NCBI GenBank assembly: GCA_049999765.1
Contig: JBNGIQ010008522.1
Span: 1-59,731, forward strand
DNA: 59,731 nt
DNA from: Phaeoceros laevis
Taxonomy: Eukaryota > Anthocerotophyta > Anthocerotopsida > Notothyladales
Direction: 5' to 3'
The position numbers were made by a program, and so were the translations under genes. Shown here one piece after another: positions 20,183 through 30,711 of the stretch. Under the pieces are notes generated by a model. That model saw only the letters and a program-made list of their open reading frames with translations. It did no database searches and was not told the DNA's origin. Position 1 is the first letter of the stretch, and each line of letters opens with the position of its first letter.

Positions 20183-20634
20183 TGTGATGTTTAAGGGCTG
20201 TCAAAATGCATGAGGATGTCAGTCAGCGCTTTCACTGTTTAGCAAAGTGCTTACCAATCGATGAGGGGATGCTTATAACGCATCAATGCTGCAGCAGTCC
20301 TAGAAGCACAAGCTCTGTTCCAGGCCAGATTTCCCGAGTGCCCATTGCCGGAGGCGACTCCCAAAGAATCTCATTAATCGCCCAACTAGTCTGGGAGCAG
20401 GTGCCTTGATCTTCCCTTTGGCAGGTGCCTTTTATGTTCCCTACACGAAATAGGCATGTAAAGTACCCTATGTTGGGCTGGCTGGCGGGTTGCCCTGCGC
20501 CTTGCTAAATCAGCAGACAAGAAATTAAGGAGATGTAGGAATCCAGTCCAACGTGGCCTATGCAACATGCCTGTCTTATCCTCTCGGACTCAGCAAGCAA
20601 GAGTTTCCTTCGTTTTTGCTGGCATCTTACGCTG
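20183..20634. other. Intergenic between a PPR gene and a converging PPR pseudogene
   Basis: It contains the 3' flank of the plus-strand gene. No recognisable coding sequence or RNA gene was seen. Confidence 0.5.
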
Positions 20635-21785
20635 TCACTGTTTGTCATCGCAAGAGCAAGACCCATTGATGAAACGGTGTATCCGATAGACAACTCTAGC
20701 CACGATCTGTCGCCTCTCCAGACGCGACATGATCTTGGTGCTGCTGTGGCAGTCCATGCACATCCGGAGAATTTTGGTGACTAGCAAAGGTGTGCCATCC
20801 TCCGTATTTAAAAGACCGAAAGCCAATGCCAGTTTCTCTGCATGTCCACACAACGCATCTTCCTTCTCCAACTCGGACACGGCCTTCAGCACCAATTCCG
20901 TGTGTGGCACATGGCCTCCTTGATCCTTCACCTTCAAGTTCAAGCTCCTTAGCTTTGACGATATATGAGACCTCTCGTCACCTACGGTGAACTCGTGGAT
21001 CTTCGACTTCACTTCGATGCAAGCCTTGGCTTCTTCCAGGCGCCTGAAGACTTTCTAAGGCTTTCAACCTTGTCCACATCTCCCCATCTGCTCGCATTTG
21101 CATATATGTTTCCAAGCAGGACATATGCAGCTGCATTTCCAGGGCCCAGTTGCACAAGATGGTTAAAACATCGTTCTCCACGCTGTATGTCGTGGTGACT
21201 TTTGCAGGCACTAAGTAGGGCTGTCCACCCCACAATGTAGTTATCAAATGGCAGGGTGTGCAACATATTTTCTGCCTCGTCAAGATGGCCTGACCGTGCA
21301 AGAAGGTCAACCATGCAATTGTAGTGATAGTCAATAGGTGCAATGCCAAGGTCCTCCACCATCATTTTGCAATACTGCTTGCCTTGATCCACCAAGCCTG
21401 CATGACTGCAGGCCACAAGGAGGCAAACAACCGTAGTATGGTTAGGCTGAAACCTTTGCTGAAGCATATCTTCATAACACTCGATCGCCTCTTGACCATC
21501 ACCATTTTCTGTGTAGCCAATCAGGAGAGCGTTCCATGTTACTACATTTCTTGAGTGCAGCCTGTTGAACACTCTGCGAGCCTCAACTAGGCTCCCACAT
21601 TTTGCATACATGTCCACCAGGCAGCTGCCAACAACCACATCAGCTTCTCCACAGTGCATGAATCTCCTCCCCCTGTCGTAGAGCTCCGACGCTTGTGCAT
21701 GCTTGCAAAAGCCACCCCAAAGTGACATGGTCAGCCGGAGTCATGCCCTCCTGCTGCATGCCTGCATAAAGAGTAGTGTACTCCT
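20635..21785 (-). pseudogene. 5'-truncated, frameshifted PPR-DYW:KP pseudogene
   Basis: Downstream part of a gene like the one at 5369-8038. From 21785 the minus strand reads LYAGMQQEGMTPADHVTL, PPR motifs, E domains (HYNCMVDLLARSGHL) and a full DYW:KP domain with HAEKLALAFGLL, CMDCH and a C-terminal CSCDDKQ. The frame breaks near 21650, after an in-phase EEIHA that runs into a stop, and again near 21020. The second break is inside the KPAxA codons: about two bases are missing relative to KPAKACIEV, so one frame ends at KKPRLASK and the other resumes at the next motif. No PDF motif or N-terminal PPRs remain. The 5' edge directly abuts a TMEM208 fragment on the same strand. Confidence 0.85.
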
Positions 21786-21949
21786 GAATTGAAACTCAAC
21801 CCTACCCAGTGCTTCCAGGTGAAGGAGGAATTGAAGATGACCAGTCTGACGATGATGTACACCACATTGCAACCCAGGATGACATACCGTAATACTCTGA
21901 GATGCTTCTCGTTCTCCTCCTTAGTCTTCTTCGCACCCTTGTTTGCCAT
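21785..21949 (-). pseudogene. TMEM208/SND2-like N-terminal fragment
   Basis: From the ATG at 21949 the minus strand reads MANKGAKKTKEENEKHL followed by a hydrophobic segment (YVILGCNVVYIIVRLVIF) and WKHWVGL. This matches the conserved start of TMEM208/SND2, an ER-membrane protein of the SRP-independent targeting route. About 50 residues are present. The similarity then stops and the frame runs into PPR pseudogene sequence. Either this is a truncated copy, or exon 1 of a gene whose later exons lie outside the window or have been displaced. The abrupt switch to PPR favours truncation. Confidence 0.75.
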
Positions 21950-22535
21950 CGACACGCAGAAATTTTTGCTACTCAAGTAGTGCTTCTTGATTTATCTCGA
22001 AAAGAGATCGGCACGCTCGCAAAAACCTCTAAATTCGGTTATCAACTCATCATCATACATATAGGAGTTGCCCTTGGGTATGGAAGGAAAGAGGACTTCA
22101 TTACGTGCGAGCCTGCAAGGTCACCTTGCCGCCGCTTTCGGAACCGGCACGATCCATTCATTCGTGGGCACTGTTCAGCTATCCTAACCAGGCCCTACGG
22201 ACTTCAGCAGTACGAAATCTCACTGCCGGATCGTGTGCGTTTTAGCTTCTTGAAGCTGAGAGTATGGCATGGATGTCAACCTTTGATTGTTGTCGGTTCT
22301 TTCCTTGTCTGGTTGATTGCATTGCAAAGCTTGTCTTTTGCGATTCCACGTTTTTCCCGCATTACCTGTGATTGAGCGTCTCGTGCTCCATTCAATGCCT
22401 TGAACCGTGTCCTCCACTAACCCGGAAGCAGTTTACCCCTTATCATAGTTCACCCCTTATCACTCTTCACGAAATCGAGGCCGATGTTTGCAAGTTCGCC
22501 AACTCGATGGAGATAAGGTTCGTAACGATTCCTCT

Positions 22536-22623
22536 CCGGGACTGGGTTGGATTGCAAGCCTTTCAGGAGCGCTCTCATCCATGAGTGCTCCCCCAGAAGG
22601 CTTGCAACCCAACCCAGTCCCGG
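22536..22623. repeat. 88-bp imperfect palindrome
   Basis: 22536-22579 and 22580-22623 are near-complementary arms with almost no loop, running from ccgggactgggttgg to ccaacccagtcccgg. It could form a strong hairpin. Coding function is unlikely. Confidence 0.85.
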
Positions 22624-22794
22624 TGTGCCTCACGTTAAGGTGCTGGCAAGGGTTCGGGACAGTCGCAGCCTGCGGGGCCATTGCTCCCGTGGTGTTTGCA
22701 GCTTGCTTGGATTTGAGCTAAGTTGGGAGGACTGTAGGGGGGTTGTGTCAAATCACGGAAGCCCTGTGAGCCAGGACAGTTCTCTGCTTCTTGA

Positions 22795-23215
22795 ATCTTT
22801 CTGGCAGCGACAGTGGGGACGCTGCTAGGATGCAACACCTGGCCGACATGCTGGCCAACAGCAGCACACTGGAGTCACTGTGGATGCGTGAGTACGGGTG
22901 GATCTGGTGGCGCCAAGGTGGTTGCATATGCTTTGGCGCTCAAAACGACAATCAGGGGTCTATTGCTGGGATGGGTGGGGGCTGATGAAAACCCAACCAG
23001 TCACCGCAGTGATCTGCCCTGTTGGCAGCTTGGAGCCCTTTATTGTCGAAGGAGGAGGATCCACGGTGTACTGGCCCGGCCAGCTTCCGACCAGATTGTG
23101 GAACCGCTCTCCGGGTCAACTCTTTGGTCTTGGATGGCTGCGCGTCGTTGGACGATGACATGTCCAAAGATTTGATGGAGTCTTCTGCAAGAGAACACCA
23201 ATCTTTTCAACATCA
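22795..23215 (+). pseudogene. Leucine-rich-repeat (ribonuclease-inhibitor-like) fragment
   Basis: Three adjoining frames carry LRR-like pieces: GDAARMQHLADMLANSSTLE, then GGAKVVAYALALKTTIRGLL, then LRVNSLVLDG. This is the pattern of RI-type LRRs found in NLR-like and related proteins. The pieces lie in different frames with no splice signals I could place, so this reads as a decayed fragment. The parent family cannot be named. Confidence 0.5.
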
Positions 23216-23690
23216 GAGCACATGCTGGGAAGGATAATGAAGGGCCGAAACCATCAAGCAAGCTTTGAGAAGAAACGGACAAGAGGGGGCATATGTACCC
23301 TTGTTTCGGCACAACTTCACCGGACCCAATGGCTGGCTATGTGGCTCTGCCTTCGCAGGTACTGAAAGGTATAAACTCTGCAAATCTGAGCCATTCTGTT
23401 GTTTAGCAGTAGGGAGCTTAACATTTCTGATCTCTGCATCTTGTCGTTGGATGCAGGAAAGCCAACGCTGAGGCCTAACATAGTTTTGTCGCCACATGCA
23501 TGGAAACAATGAAAACAGCTTTCCAGGCTCTTGACCCATCGGTTGGCCATCCACCGCCCAGCCGAACTAAGGCCTTGTGATTGCATGTCTCCAGATTTAT
23601 TTATTTGTGGGGAAAAAATATTTTTCAAGTAGGAGTGTTCAGGAGGAAATAGGTGTTTCACACCTCCTTTGGGGAGAGCCAAGCCGACAT
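23216..23690. other. Intergenic, nothing recognised
   Basis: Mixed-composition DNA between the LRR fragment and the AT-rich repeat tract. No coding similarity seen. Confidence 0.4.
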
Positions 23691-23790
23691 GTACTTCTAT
23701 ACAAATTTATATACATGTGGATACATGTTCCACATGTTTCATGATCCACATGTTCCACATGTATGCATGAGACATGTGTCTCATGTACTT
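23690..23790. repeat. Clustered acatg/catgt palindromic repeats
   Basis: Many short palindromic variants of acatgt are packed into about 100 bases (ccacatg, acatgtgg, agacatgtgtct). This is a simple-sequence tract with no coding potential. Confidence 0.6.
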
Positions 23791-23827
23791 TATACAAATT
23801 CCTAGATGAAACATTTCACACATGTTG

Positions 23828-23900
23828 CATCACTATGCATGATCTCATGAAGCACATATGTGGCATCACTATGCATGATCTCATGAAGTTGCATGCTTGT
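23828..23900. repeat. 36-bp tandem duplication
   Basis: The segment starting catcactatgcatgatctca occurs at 23828 and again at 23864. Confidence 0.85.
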
Positions 23901-23990
23901 GGATGGAGTAGGCTGCAAGTATTGACATCGTGCAGCCTACTCCAAACAACATTGATTACTTTAATGTAGCAGTGAATTGCAAGACTTTTG

Positions 23991-24140
23991 CACTACATAT
24001 GGGTTCATAACATGAAATTCTCATGTCAAAATGTGGTGAAATAATTAGATTCATCAAAAAGAAAACACTACATATGGGTTCATAACATGAAATTCTCATA
24101 TTAAAACATGGTGAAACGATTAGATTCATGAAAAGGAAAA
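23991..24140. repeat. 75-bp tandem duplication
   Basis: The segment starting cactacatatgggttcataa occurs at 23991 and 24066 with few differences. Confidence 0.9.
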
Positions 24141-25150
24141 CATATAAAAAAGGAGCAAATTGTTTGTCATGGAATGTAGGACAATCAAATGTTGATGGAT
24201 TCCATGCAAATATGAAGAACTTGTATGTTATGGATGTTGATTAATTGCTATACAAAACTAAAGCACGAACCCAAAAAAGATTAGTTTAGTAGAAAAATAA
24301 ATATGAATTCGTTCAAGTACTATTCTAGTCTTCCTAGATGATCCTTAAACATTGTAGCTTGATCACAAGTTTATTATAAGGTTGTTATGAAGCATGAAGC
24401 TTAAATGTACGACTAACGTGCTCGACATACCATACATTGTAGGAAATATTGGGAAGATATGTTATCACAATTTGCAATCAATGCATAACATTAGAATTTA
24501 GCAATACATGATTAGTGCATATCCGGAATTTGGTATATATGTATTTTACTCATCTATCGGATTCTATCCTACATGATTGAAAGACAACACTTATACCACC
24601 TTCAATAAATAACGTGATCTTAGCAACAGCTCTAAAAATACTAAAGTGGAAGATAACGCGTATAGGGAAGGAAGAAACAAAAATTAATATCTTAAAAATC
24701 TGTATCGCTACAAGTACGTAATGTGCTCATTGGACCATAATATAGCACCACTTTGGGACGTGTGCCGGACATCCGGCATAGACGGAGTTGGCCAGCTTGG
24801 CCAGGCGAAGGGTTTTTCTGGTTTTTCTTTGTCTTTTGCCACTAGAAGTGTGATTTTTTGCATCAATTGCTCACATAGAATTCATTTTAAAGGATCACAG
24901 TGAAGTAGGTGAAGCAAAAAGAATGGCTAGGGATAATTCCTTAAGCTTAAATTTGCAAGGGTTATTGTTTGGTGGAGCAAGGGTTACTGTGTGGTGGAGA
25001 ATATTACCGGGACATTAGAGACCCTGTTTACGTAAAAAAGTCTAATGTCCCTATTTATGTAGAAAAGACCCATAAACCTTGTTTGAGTTGCAAGTTTGTA
25101 GAGTCATATGTCAAGGGTAAGTTTAAGCATGCGCACTCACAGATTATTAA
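24141..25150. other. AT-rich intergenic DNA
   Basis: No domain-bearing frame and no RNA gene seen; low GC throughout. Confidence 0.5.
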
Positions 25151-25166
25151 ATGTCTCCTTGATATG

Positions 25167-25220
25167 CATTACCCCTTGTTTACAAGTCATTACCCCTTGT
25201 TTACCACTTGTTTACAAGTC
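25167..25220. repeat. Short direct repeats (period 21)
   Basis: cattaccccttgtttac occurs at 25167 and 25188, followed by a partial third copy (cttgtttacaagt). Confidence 0.8.
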
Positions 25221-25308
25221 CGCGGTAGCAACTAAAGTGTGGAACTTTTGTCTACACTTCTGAGTTGCTGGAATTCATATAGAGGTGGTGACGACGGAGT
25301 GTAGGGCA

Positions 25309-25899
25309 CTTGCATGGTAAGGTAGGTCGTTTTTCGGTGTCCCTTCCCCTCTTTGGTTTTTTTAAACTTTGACCGCCTCGGAATGGTACTTGGCAAATCC
25401 AAAAGTGGCAAAAAATAACACGGTTGTATTCACCTCGTTGAGAGAATTTCGAATATGTAAGAATGTTTTAAGGTTGACATGTGTCCAAAAAGTTCTTAAT
25501 AAAAACTGGCTGGAAGTAGAGGTGTCCACCCCTGACTGCGGGTACTTTTAAGTACTTTTATCCATTTATTGATTCCATTTTTTTGCCCACAAAGTATACG
25601 AAACATGCATCATAGGTTTATGTCATTTTTGTTATAAAATAATGAAGTTTAGTTCTGAGACTCTAAGTTCTAAGTTACTTGGAGAACTTTATTATCCCAA
25701 AATTGAGAGAGATAGGTTTTTTTTGAAATCTTCTTGTTAAGCTCGACCCCGATATGCTATAATTTATATCCTTTGCATTGTTTTTGAAGGAGATATGTGC
25801 ATTTTTTCTAAGTTGTTTTTAAAGGAGATATGTGCATTTTTTCTAAGTCAAGTCCTGCAACTACCGCCCAAAAACGACCTACCTACCTTACCATGCAAG
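25309..25899. mobile_element. MITE-like element with about 30-bp terminal inverted repeats
   Basis: The left arm at 25309-25337 begins cttgcatggtaaggtaggtc. The right arm at 25864-25899 is its reverse complement with one extra 4-base acct unit. The 590-bp interior is AT-rich and non-coding. No convincing target-site duplication was found, so an inverted duplication remains possible. Confidence 0.6.
25780..25848. repeat. 35-bp tandem duplication
   Basis: The unit containing aggagatatgtgcatttttt is present at 25780 and 25815, inside the MITE-like element near its right end. Confidence 0.85.
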
Positions 25900-26089
25900 G
25901 ACCCGATACTCATTAGAAGGACGAGGAGGTAGAGGTGGATATTGTGGAAGGTAGGCTCACACGGGGGGTGGGAGCATGAGTGATTATTTGTTTGAACTCC
26001 TATTACAGGAAGGCGACATGATTCATTTAGGCTTACCATGCTTAGTTAACTAGTGGGTCAACCAAAGCATTTAGGGAAATGTGGCCCAA

Positions 26090-26115
26090 AACAAGGTCTC
26101 CTTATAAATGGAGAC
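26090..26115 (+). repeat. Left terminal inverted repeat of the 7.3-kb element
   Basis: Begins AACAAGGTCTCCTTA and ends GGAGAC. Matches the reverse complement of 33395-33420 at 23 of 26 bases. The arm itself contains a ggtctcc/ggagac mini-palindrome. Confidence 0.65.
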
Positions 26116-26609
26116 TATTCTTGGTCTCTAAAAAAAAATGCAAAAAATAGACCCCAATAAAATGCTGTTGCCCGATTTTGCCGTTTTTTTTTTGCACCCG
26201 TGTGCGAAAAGCGCATTGACGACTTAGGTTTCGCTGTATCTAGCCGAAAATGGAAACACACTTGTATTGATAAAGAAAAAAGGGGAAAATGAGTTCGTCG
26301 TCACTTCGAAAGTCGCGTAATGACTGAAAATCCATCGCTGGCACTACCTGCAGCACTGGACGACCGGTACTGCAATGTCTAACATGTGAGCTCTATTCCT
26401 CAGTTCACAGCTAACTCACGAGGCCGATGCCCATAAAAAAACCCGCTTGCGCTAGCGCTTGCAACCACCATAGCGCCGTGCAAGCTACATGCCTGCGTCG
26501 ACCTCACTAGGCTTCTACCTCACTTGACAGCTACCCGAATACACCAGGACGTCCCGTGCAGGAAAGAATTCTCCAGCACGCGCTTGCAACCTTGCTGGCG
26601 CCGTGCACG

Positions 26610-27968
26610 CTAAAGACTACCTACCAGCTGTGCCTGAGCAGTATCTACATCTACGCCGGCAGCCGTGGCCACATCAGCCGCGGAAACATAGCTGGGCCCT
26701 GCAAGACTGCAACCTGGAGTAGCACCATCACTCGACAAAACCTCGTGCTGGATAGAATCTGCAACCACAGAATCTGGAACCACCTCATCGACAGCCTCCG
26801 CCTCCGCATTCTTTTCCTTTGCACCTGTGAGTTCTGCTAGCGCTGCAGACGCCAACGCCTTGCCCTTCGTGAGCACTTGCTGGATAGTCTGCTGCCCCGG
26901 AATTTGAGGCTGGAAGCCAATGGCCTCATCGCCAACGCCATGCTTAGATGGCGGCTTGCCCTTTAGCGCTATGTAAGAGCCCCTACCACCAGCAAGAACA
27001 TTGACCATGGGCTCCTTCCTGAACACTTTAGTGCCTGAAAATCCAGACTGCAGACCAATCCCCTCATATTCTGTGGGCAGGTTCTCCACAGAGTTGATAC
27101 GTAAAGCTATATATTGAGTGCACCTGGGATCAACGTCCACGGCCACAGCATTGCGAGCTACTGATGCTGCTGCCACAAGAGTGGACCCTAAACCTGAACA
27201 CCCATCCAGCACCCACTCCCCCTCCGCTGTGAACATGGTTATAAGTCTCTTCAACAAACGCGAAGGCTTTTGGTAGGGAGACACGAACTTGTCATCAGCT
27301 GTTGTGTAGCATTGCTTCAGTTCCACAGCAGGCTCAGAAAAAACATTAGTGAGACCCAGAGCATCCCGGGGTAAGCAAATATTTGATCCCACTGGAAATG
27401 TGGTTGGAATGCAGTCCTTCACCTTGGACCCTGCAGCAACACTGAAATAATCTACAGCATCGTACAGCTTGTCCTTTGATGGAGCAACCACATTTGTCTT
27501 GTGCCATACGCAGGTTGTAACAGCCCCTTAGCATTGTGCCATCAACACATCTCGCACCATGCACATGTCATCAGGGGAATGGAACACAACAATTTGATAT
27601 ACCTCAGAAGTTGTGATTCCTATGAACTAGTTGATGGTGGTTTTAAAATCTGGCTTTGTGAACCGTGTATCAAACGCCGAAGATGTTGGGTCCAGTTCCA
27701 AGCCCCTTGGCAGATCCACCACAAACAGCGTGTATGCACGGGCCTCCACGAACCCTGCCATGCCCCTCACATCACCAGTCAGTATGGACAGCTTACTCAT
27801 CACACCTGCAAGCCAGTCCTCATCCCTAAAGTACACAAATTTGGTTGACGGGCCAGTTTCTTTCAAAGCATCCTGCTGGTCCTTCATTTTTTTCCACTCT
27901 TTGGCTTTGAACAGATGCTCTTTGAACATAGCTGGCAGGTTCTCCACGTCCCCAACGCCTCTCAAGCG
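26610..27968 (-). pseudogene. DNA-methylase (N4/N6 amino-MTase) domain, C-terminal exon with two stops
   Basis: Exon begins at 27968 after an acceptor (ctgtggacag) and is phase 0 with the ParB-like exon upstream (donor at 28139), giving a 171-bp intron. The single frame runs to 26610 but is cut by TAG at 27627-27629 and TAA at 27528-27530. Across the stops it keeps an amino-methyltransferase layout: FVVDLPRGLE at the place of the catalytic (D/N/S)PP(Y/F) motif, then QIVVFHSPDD, CVWHKTN, then VSPYQKPSRLLKRLI and the AdoMet-binding LDGCSGLGSTLVAAA. That order, catalytic before cofactor motif, is the beta-class arrangement typical of bacterial and phage enzymes. The catalytic motif has become DLPR. 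Both stops are one C-to-T change away from Gln codons. The Ala-rich tail is unassigned. No active methyltransferase is expected. Confidence 0.7.
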
Positions 27969-28139
27969 CTGTCCACAGCAAACAAACAAACGCAATTAGT
28001 TAGTCCTGCAGATTTAGTGGTATGACAATCTACAAACAGAAACCCTAAGCACTGGACATCCAGTGGAACCAGGTTGGTACCTGATCAAGTACTCACAACA
28101 AATGCCGTGTCCACAGTTTGGAGGGGTTTGGAGCCTTAC

Positions 28140-30047
28140 CACTTTCGCGAATGACAGCTGGAATGAGCTAACTTGCTCAATGGTTGAGTGAAAGGGAAAC
28201 CGTTCCCGTACTTGGTCAAAAGTTGTGCAATTCAAGTGCTTTGTGAGGGCAACCTGGATCATGTTCAACTTCTTCGCATTCTCAAGCCACGCATGCATTT
28301 CTTTCAATGAAAGCTCGCCAGAAAGGACCTTCACACAGGCTGTTTTCAGGTTGTTGTCTCCAGCAGCAAATTGTTCTATGCCCTGGAATCCCCGCCATAC
28401 CCTCACCGGGATGTCATTTTCTTTTGCATGCACCACCATGTTGTCCCTCACAGTCGATGCCTTCCTTGACTGCCTTTTCGATTTTGCTGCTTTGGCTTCA
28501 AGCGCTCTTGCTGCCAGAACCTGCTCAGGCAACCTCTTCTGCTCAAACTTCACAAAAATTTCATTAACGTATTGCCACACATCTTCAGACACTTTCGAAA
28601 CGCAATATTCCAAAGACCTGCTATCCAGCAGTCGATGATATTGAATCTTATCGCCATGCTTGGTGCTGTCCCATGGTGGTATCATTCCAAGACGCTGGTA
28701 CACATCCAGCTTCCAGTCCACATCACACTTCTCGCCCTTGCGCAGCCTGCCTACCAGCTCATGCCTGATGTACCTTACACGGTCTATAAAAGAAAACGAC
28801 TTGCGACATTCAGCCATCGTGTTATGGTCAGTTGCAAGCAGCCTCATCTCCTCCTCTCTCAGCCCAGCTAGCACATATGCCTCAATCCACTGAAATGCAG
28901 TCTTATCTGGGTACTCAACTGCAAGCTGCATTCTAGCCTGGTAGGAGTGATTCCCTCCTAGTACATACAAAGTGGACTTGCCTTCATCAAACTCATCCAT
29001 GTTAAAATCCTTGGGCCGTGGGCACTGCATAGGGTCCACAAGAACGAGCAATGGAAGCATTCCAGCAACCCAAGGACTATGCTTCATCTTACTCATGAGT
29101 GTTTCTACCCATGGCATATCCAGCTCACGGACTGCAGCGTCTTCACACAAATCACCAGGTGGCTTGCACCACTCTACATGTACCTGCAACGTCCCTCCCC
29201 AAACCCTTTTGCTGGCTGCTACGTTCCGGATCTTGTCGATATCAGATTCCTGCACGGGCTTCAAGCGATCATCATCAGTCACAACAGCAGCGTCTTTGGC
29301 CTTCTGCACAAAGTCAGGCAACACCTCGTCTACTGCAGCCCCTGCTCCTTCACATTTCTTCCCTGCCTTGCTCTCCCTTGGTGCCTTTTCTTTCGCTGCT
29401 GCCTTTGTGGGGGGCCTGTTCTCCTTGCCACTTGCCCGTGCTTTTGGAGGCCTTCCGCGCTTGCTCTGCCGCTCCGCATCATCTGCTGTGATGTCGGCCA
29501 TGGCCTGGCGGCCCAACAATGCATCCAGAAACATCGTGTCCTCAGCCTCTGCCTGAACCCTGTGCTTTTCACGTACCAGATCAGAAGGACTCTGCGGAGT
29601 TTGGACTTGCCGTGAAGGGGATTGTTGCCCCTTGTCCCGCGTTTCATCGTCAGACACATCCATGCCCGCAGTGTTGTCAGGGGAACCACCGGTATCGTCG
29701 GAGCCGTCGTAGGCATCCGCATCATCATACCCGCCGTCCTCAAATCCCTGACCATCGGCATCCACTTGGCTGGAGTTTGCACGGGATATCCGGTGCGGGG
29801 TGGCTGCGGGCAGGTCATCCCGTTTGGAAAAACGGCCATCGGAAGTGCGGACGGGACTGGGACGGTGTGATCGAGATGGCGTTGCCTGCGAAAAATCGGT
29901 GGGCTCCAAGGCATTTCCGTTCCCGGAACCCAGCGACTCCGGCCTCTTAGGTTTTCTTGCTTCATCGCGAAACGCTTTCACGGCATCGAGAGCACGTTCG
30001 TGAAGAACGTTGTGAAAACGTTTGGGATCCTGCACATTACAAGGCGT
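28140..30047 (-). pseudogene. ParB/sulfiredoxin-like domain exon joined to the methylase domain
   Basis: Open frame from about 30047 to the GT donor at 28139. The first 200 residues are low-complexity, charged and Ser/Pro-rich, with an AT-hook-like KRGRPPKA. A folded region follows with a ParB-type nucleotide-binding signature (VLGGNHSYQARMQLAVEY) after PLLVLVDP, then a helical segment (DHNTMAECRKSFSFIDRVRY) that may be a DNA-binding part. It splices in phase to the methylase exon downstream. ParB-like plus DNA-methylase proteins are common in phages and integrative elements. The upstream frame does not connect cleanly: near 30060 an 8-base repeat (gacatgct) spaced by 17 bases shifts the frame. 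Confidence 0.65.
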
Positions 30048-30049
30048 GA

Positions 30050-30711
30050 TTACCTTAAGCATGTCGTGCAATAGAGCATGTCACGCAAAACAGCTGCTAA
30101 TGTTGCATTCATCACACAAACGAACCTCCGTGACCCCCAGGCCTTGCTCAAAACTTCACGGATCATCTCTGGCTGGCAGCCTTCTCCATCGAAGGCTTTC
30201 ACAGCCAAAATGAAGATCCTCATACTCTTCGTTGCGAACATGAGTGGCTCTTTTGGCTTCAAAGTAATGAGCACCAGCACAGTCGGCTCCCCTTTGTCCA
30301 GAACTTGCTGCGTGAAAATGATCGCTCCCGCATTGTTCTTCGGTGCAGTGACGTCCACCGTGGCAGTCTGACTTACAAATAAATACATGTGCTGATTAGG
30401 CTGCCGAACTTGTGTTGTCCACACTCGCTCACGGAGGTCTGTTCTGCTCGTGTTCTTGTACGAATTGCGGATAAGCTCCACCTCCGATAGTGAGTAGGGG
30501 TTCACAAAACTCCACCGGCTTGGGGCCTGCACATCAAAGCCTCCAGCACTTGGAGGCGTGGGCACTGTCGGAGGCGTGGCATCTGTCGTTGTGATGTTTC
30601 CGTCGAGTACGCCTTGGGAACCAAGATTCCCAGCACGCCGGCGTGCCTGCTTGGCGAGTACTGCGGCATTCGATGGCCCTGCATCATTCGGCCGTTTCCT
30701 GGAAGGAGCCT
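30050..30711 (-). pseudogene. Upstream ORF of the ParB-like gene, unknown fold
   Basis: Open frame ending at 30050, in a different frame from the ParB-like exon. It contains a basic, nuclear-signal-like start (SRKRPNDAG), a Pro/Thr linker, and a compact domain with FVNPYSLSEVELIRNSYKNT and EPTVLVLITLKPKEPLMFAT. I do not recognise the domain. A splice acceptor-like tgcag precedes GCTCC at 30711, so an earlier exon is possible. Removing one 17-base unit near 30060 would fuse this frame to the ParB-like exon (reading through RDMLKVITP), suggesting a single original gene. Confidence 0.5.

Noticed and set aside
23690-26000. CRISPR-like or tRNA features in the repeat-rich AT tract
   Set aside because: Repeats are two-copy tandem duplications without regular spacers, and no cloverleaf was found; a plant nuclear context also argues against CRISPR.
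29079-29615. Plus-strand frames opposite the ParB-like exon
   Set aside because: Shadow frames of the minus-strand coding sequence, rich in Ser/Pro/Leu with no motif.
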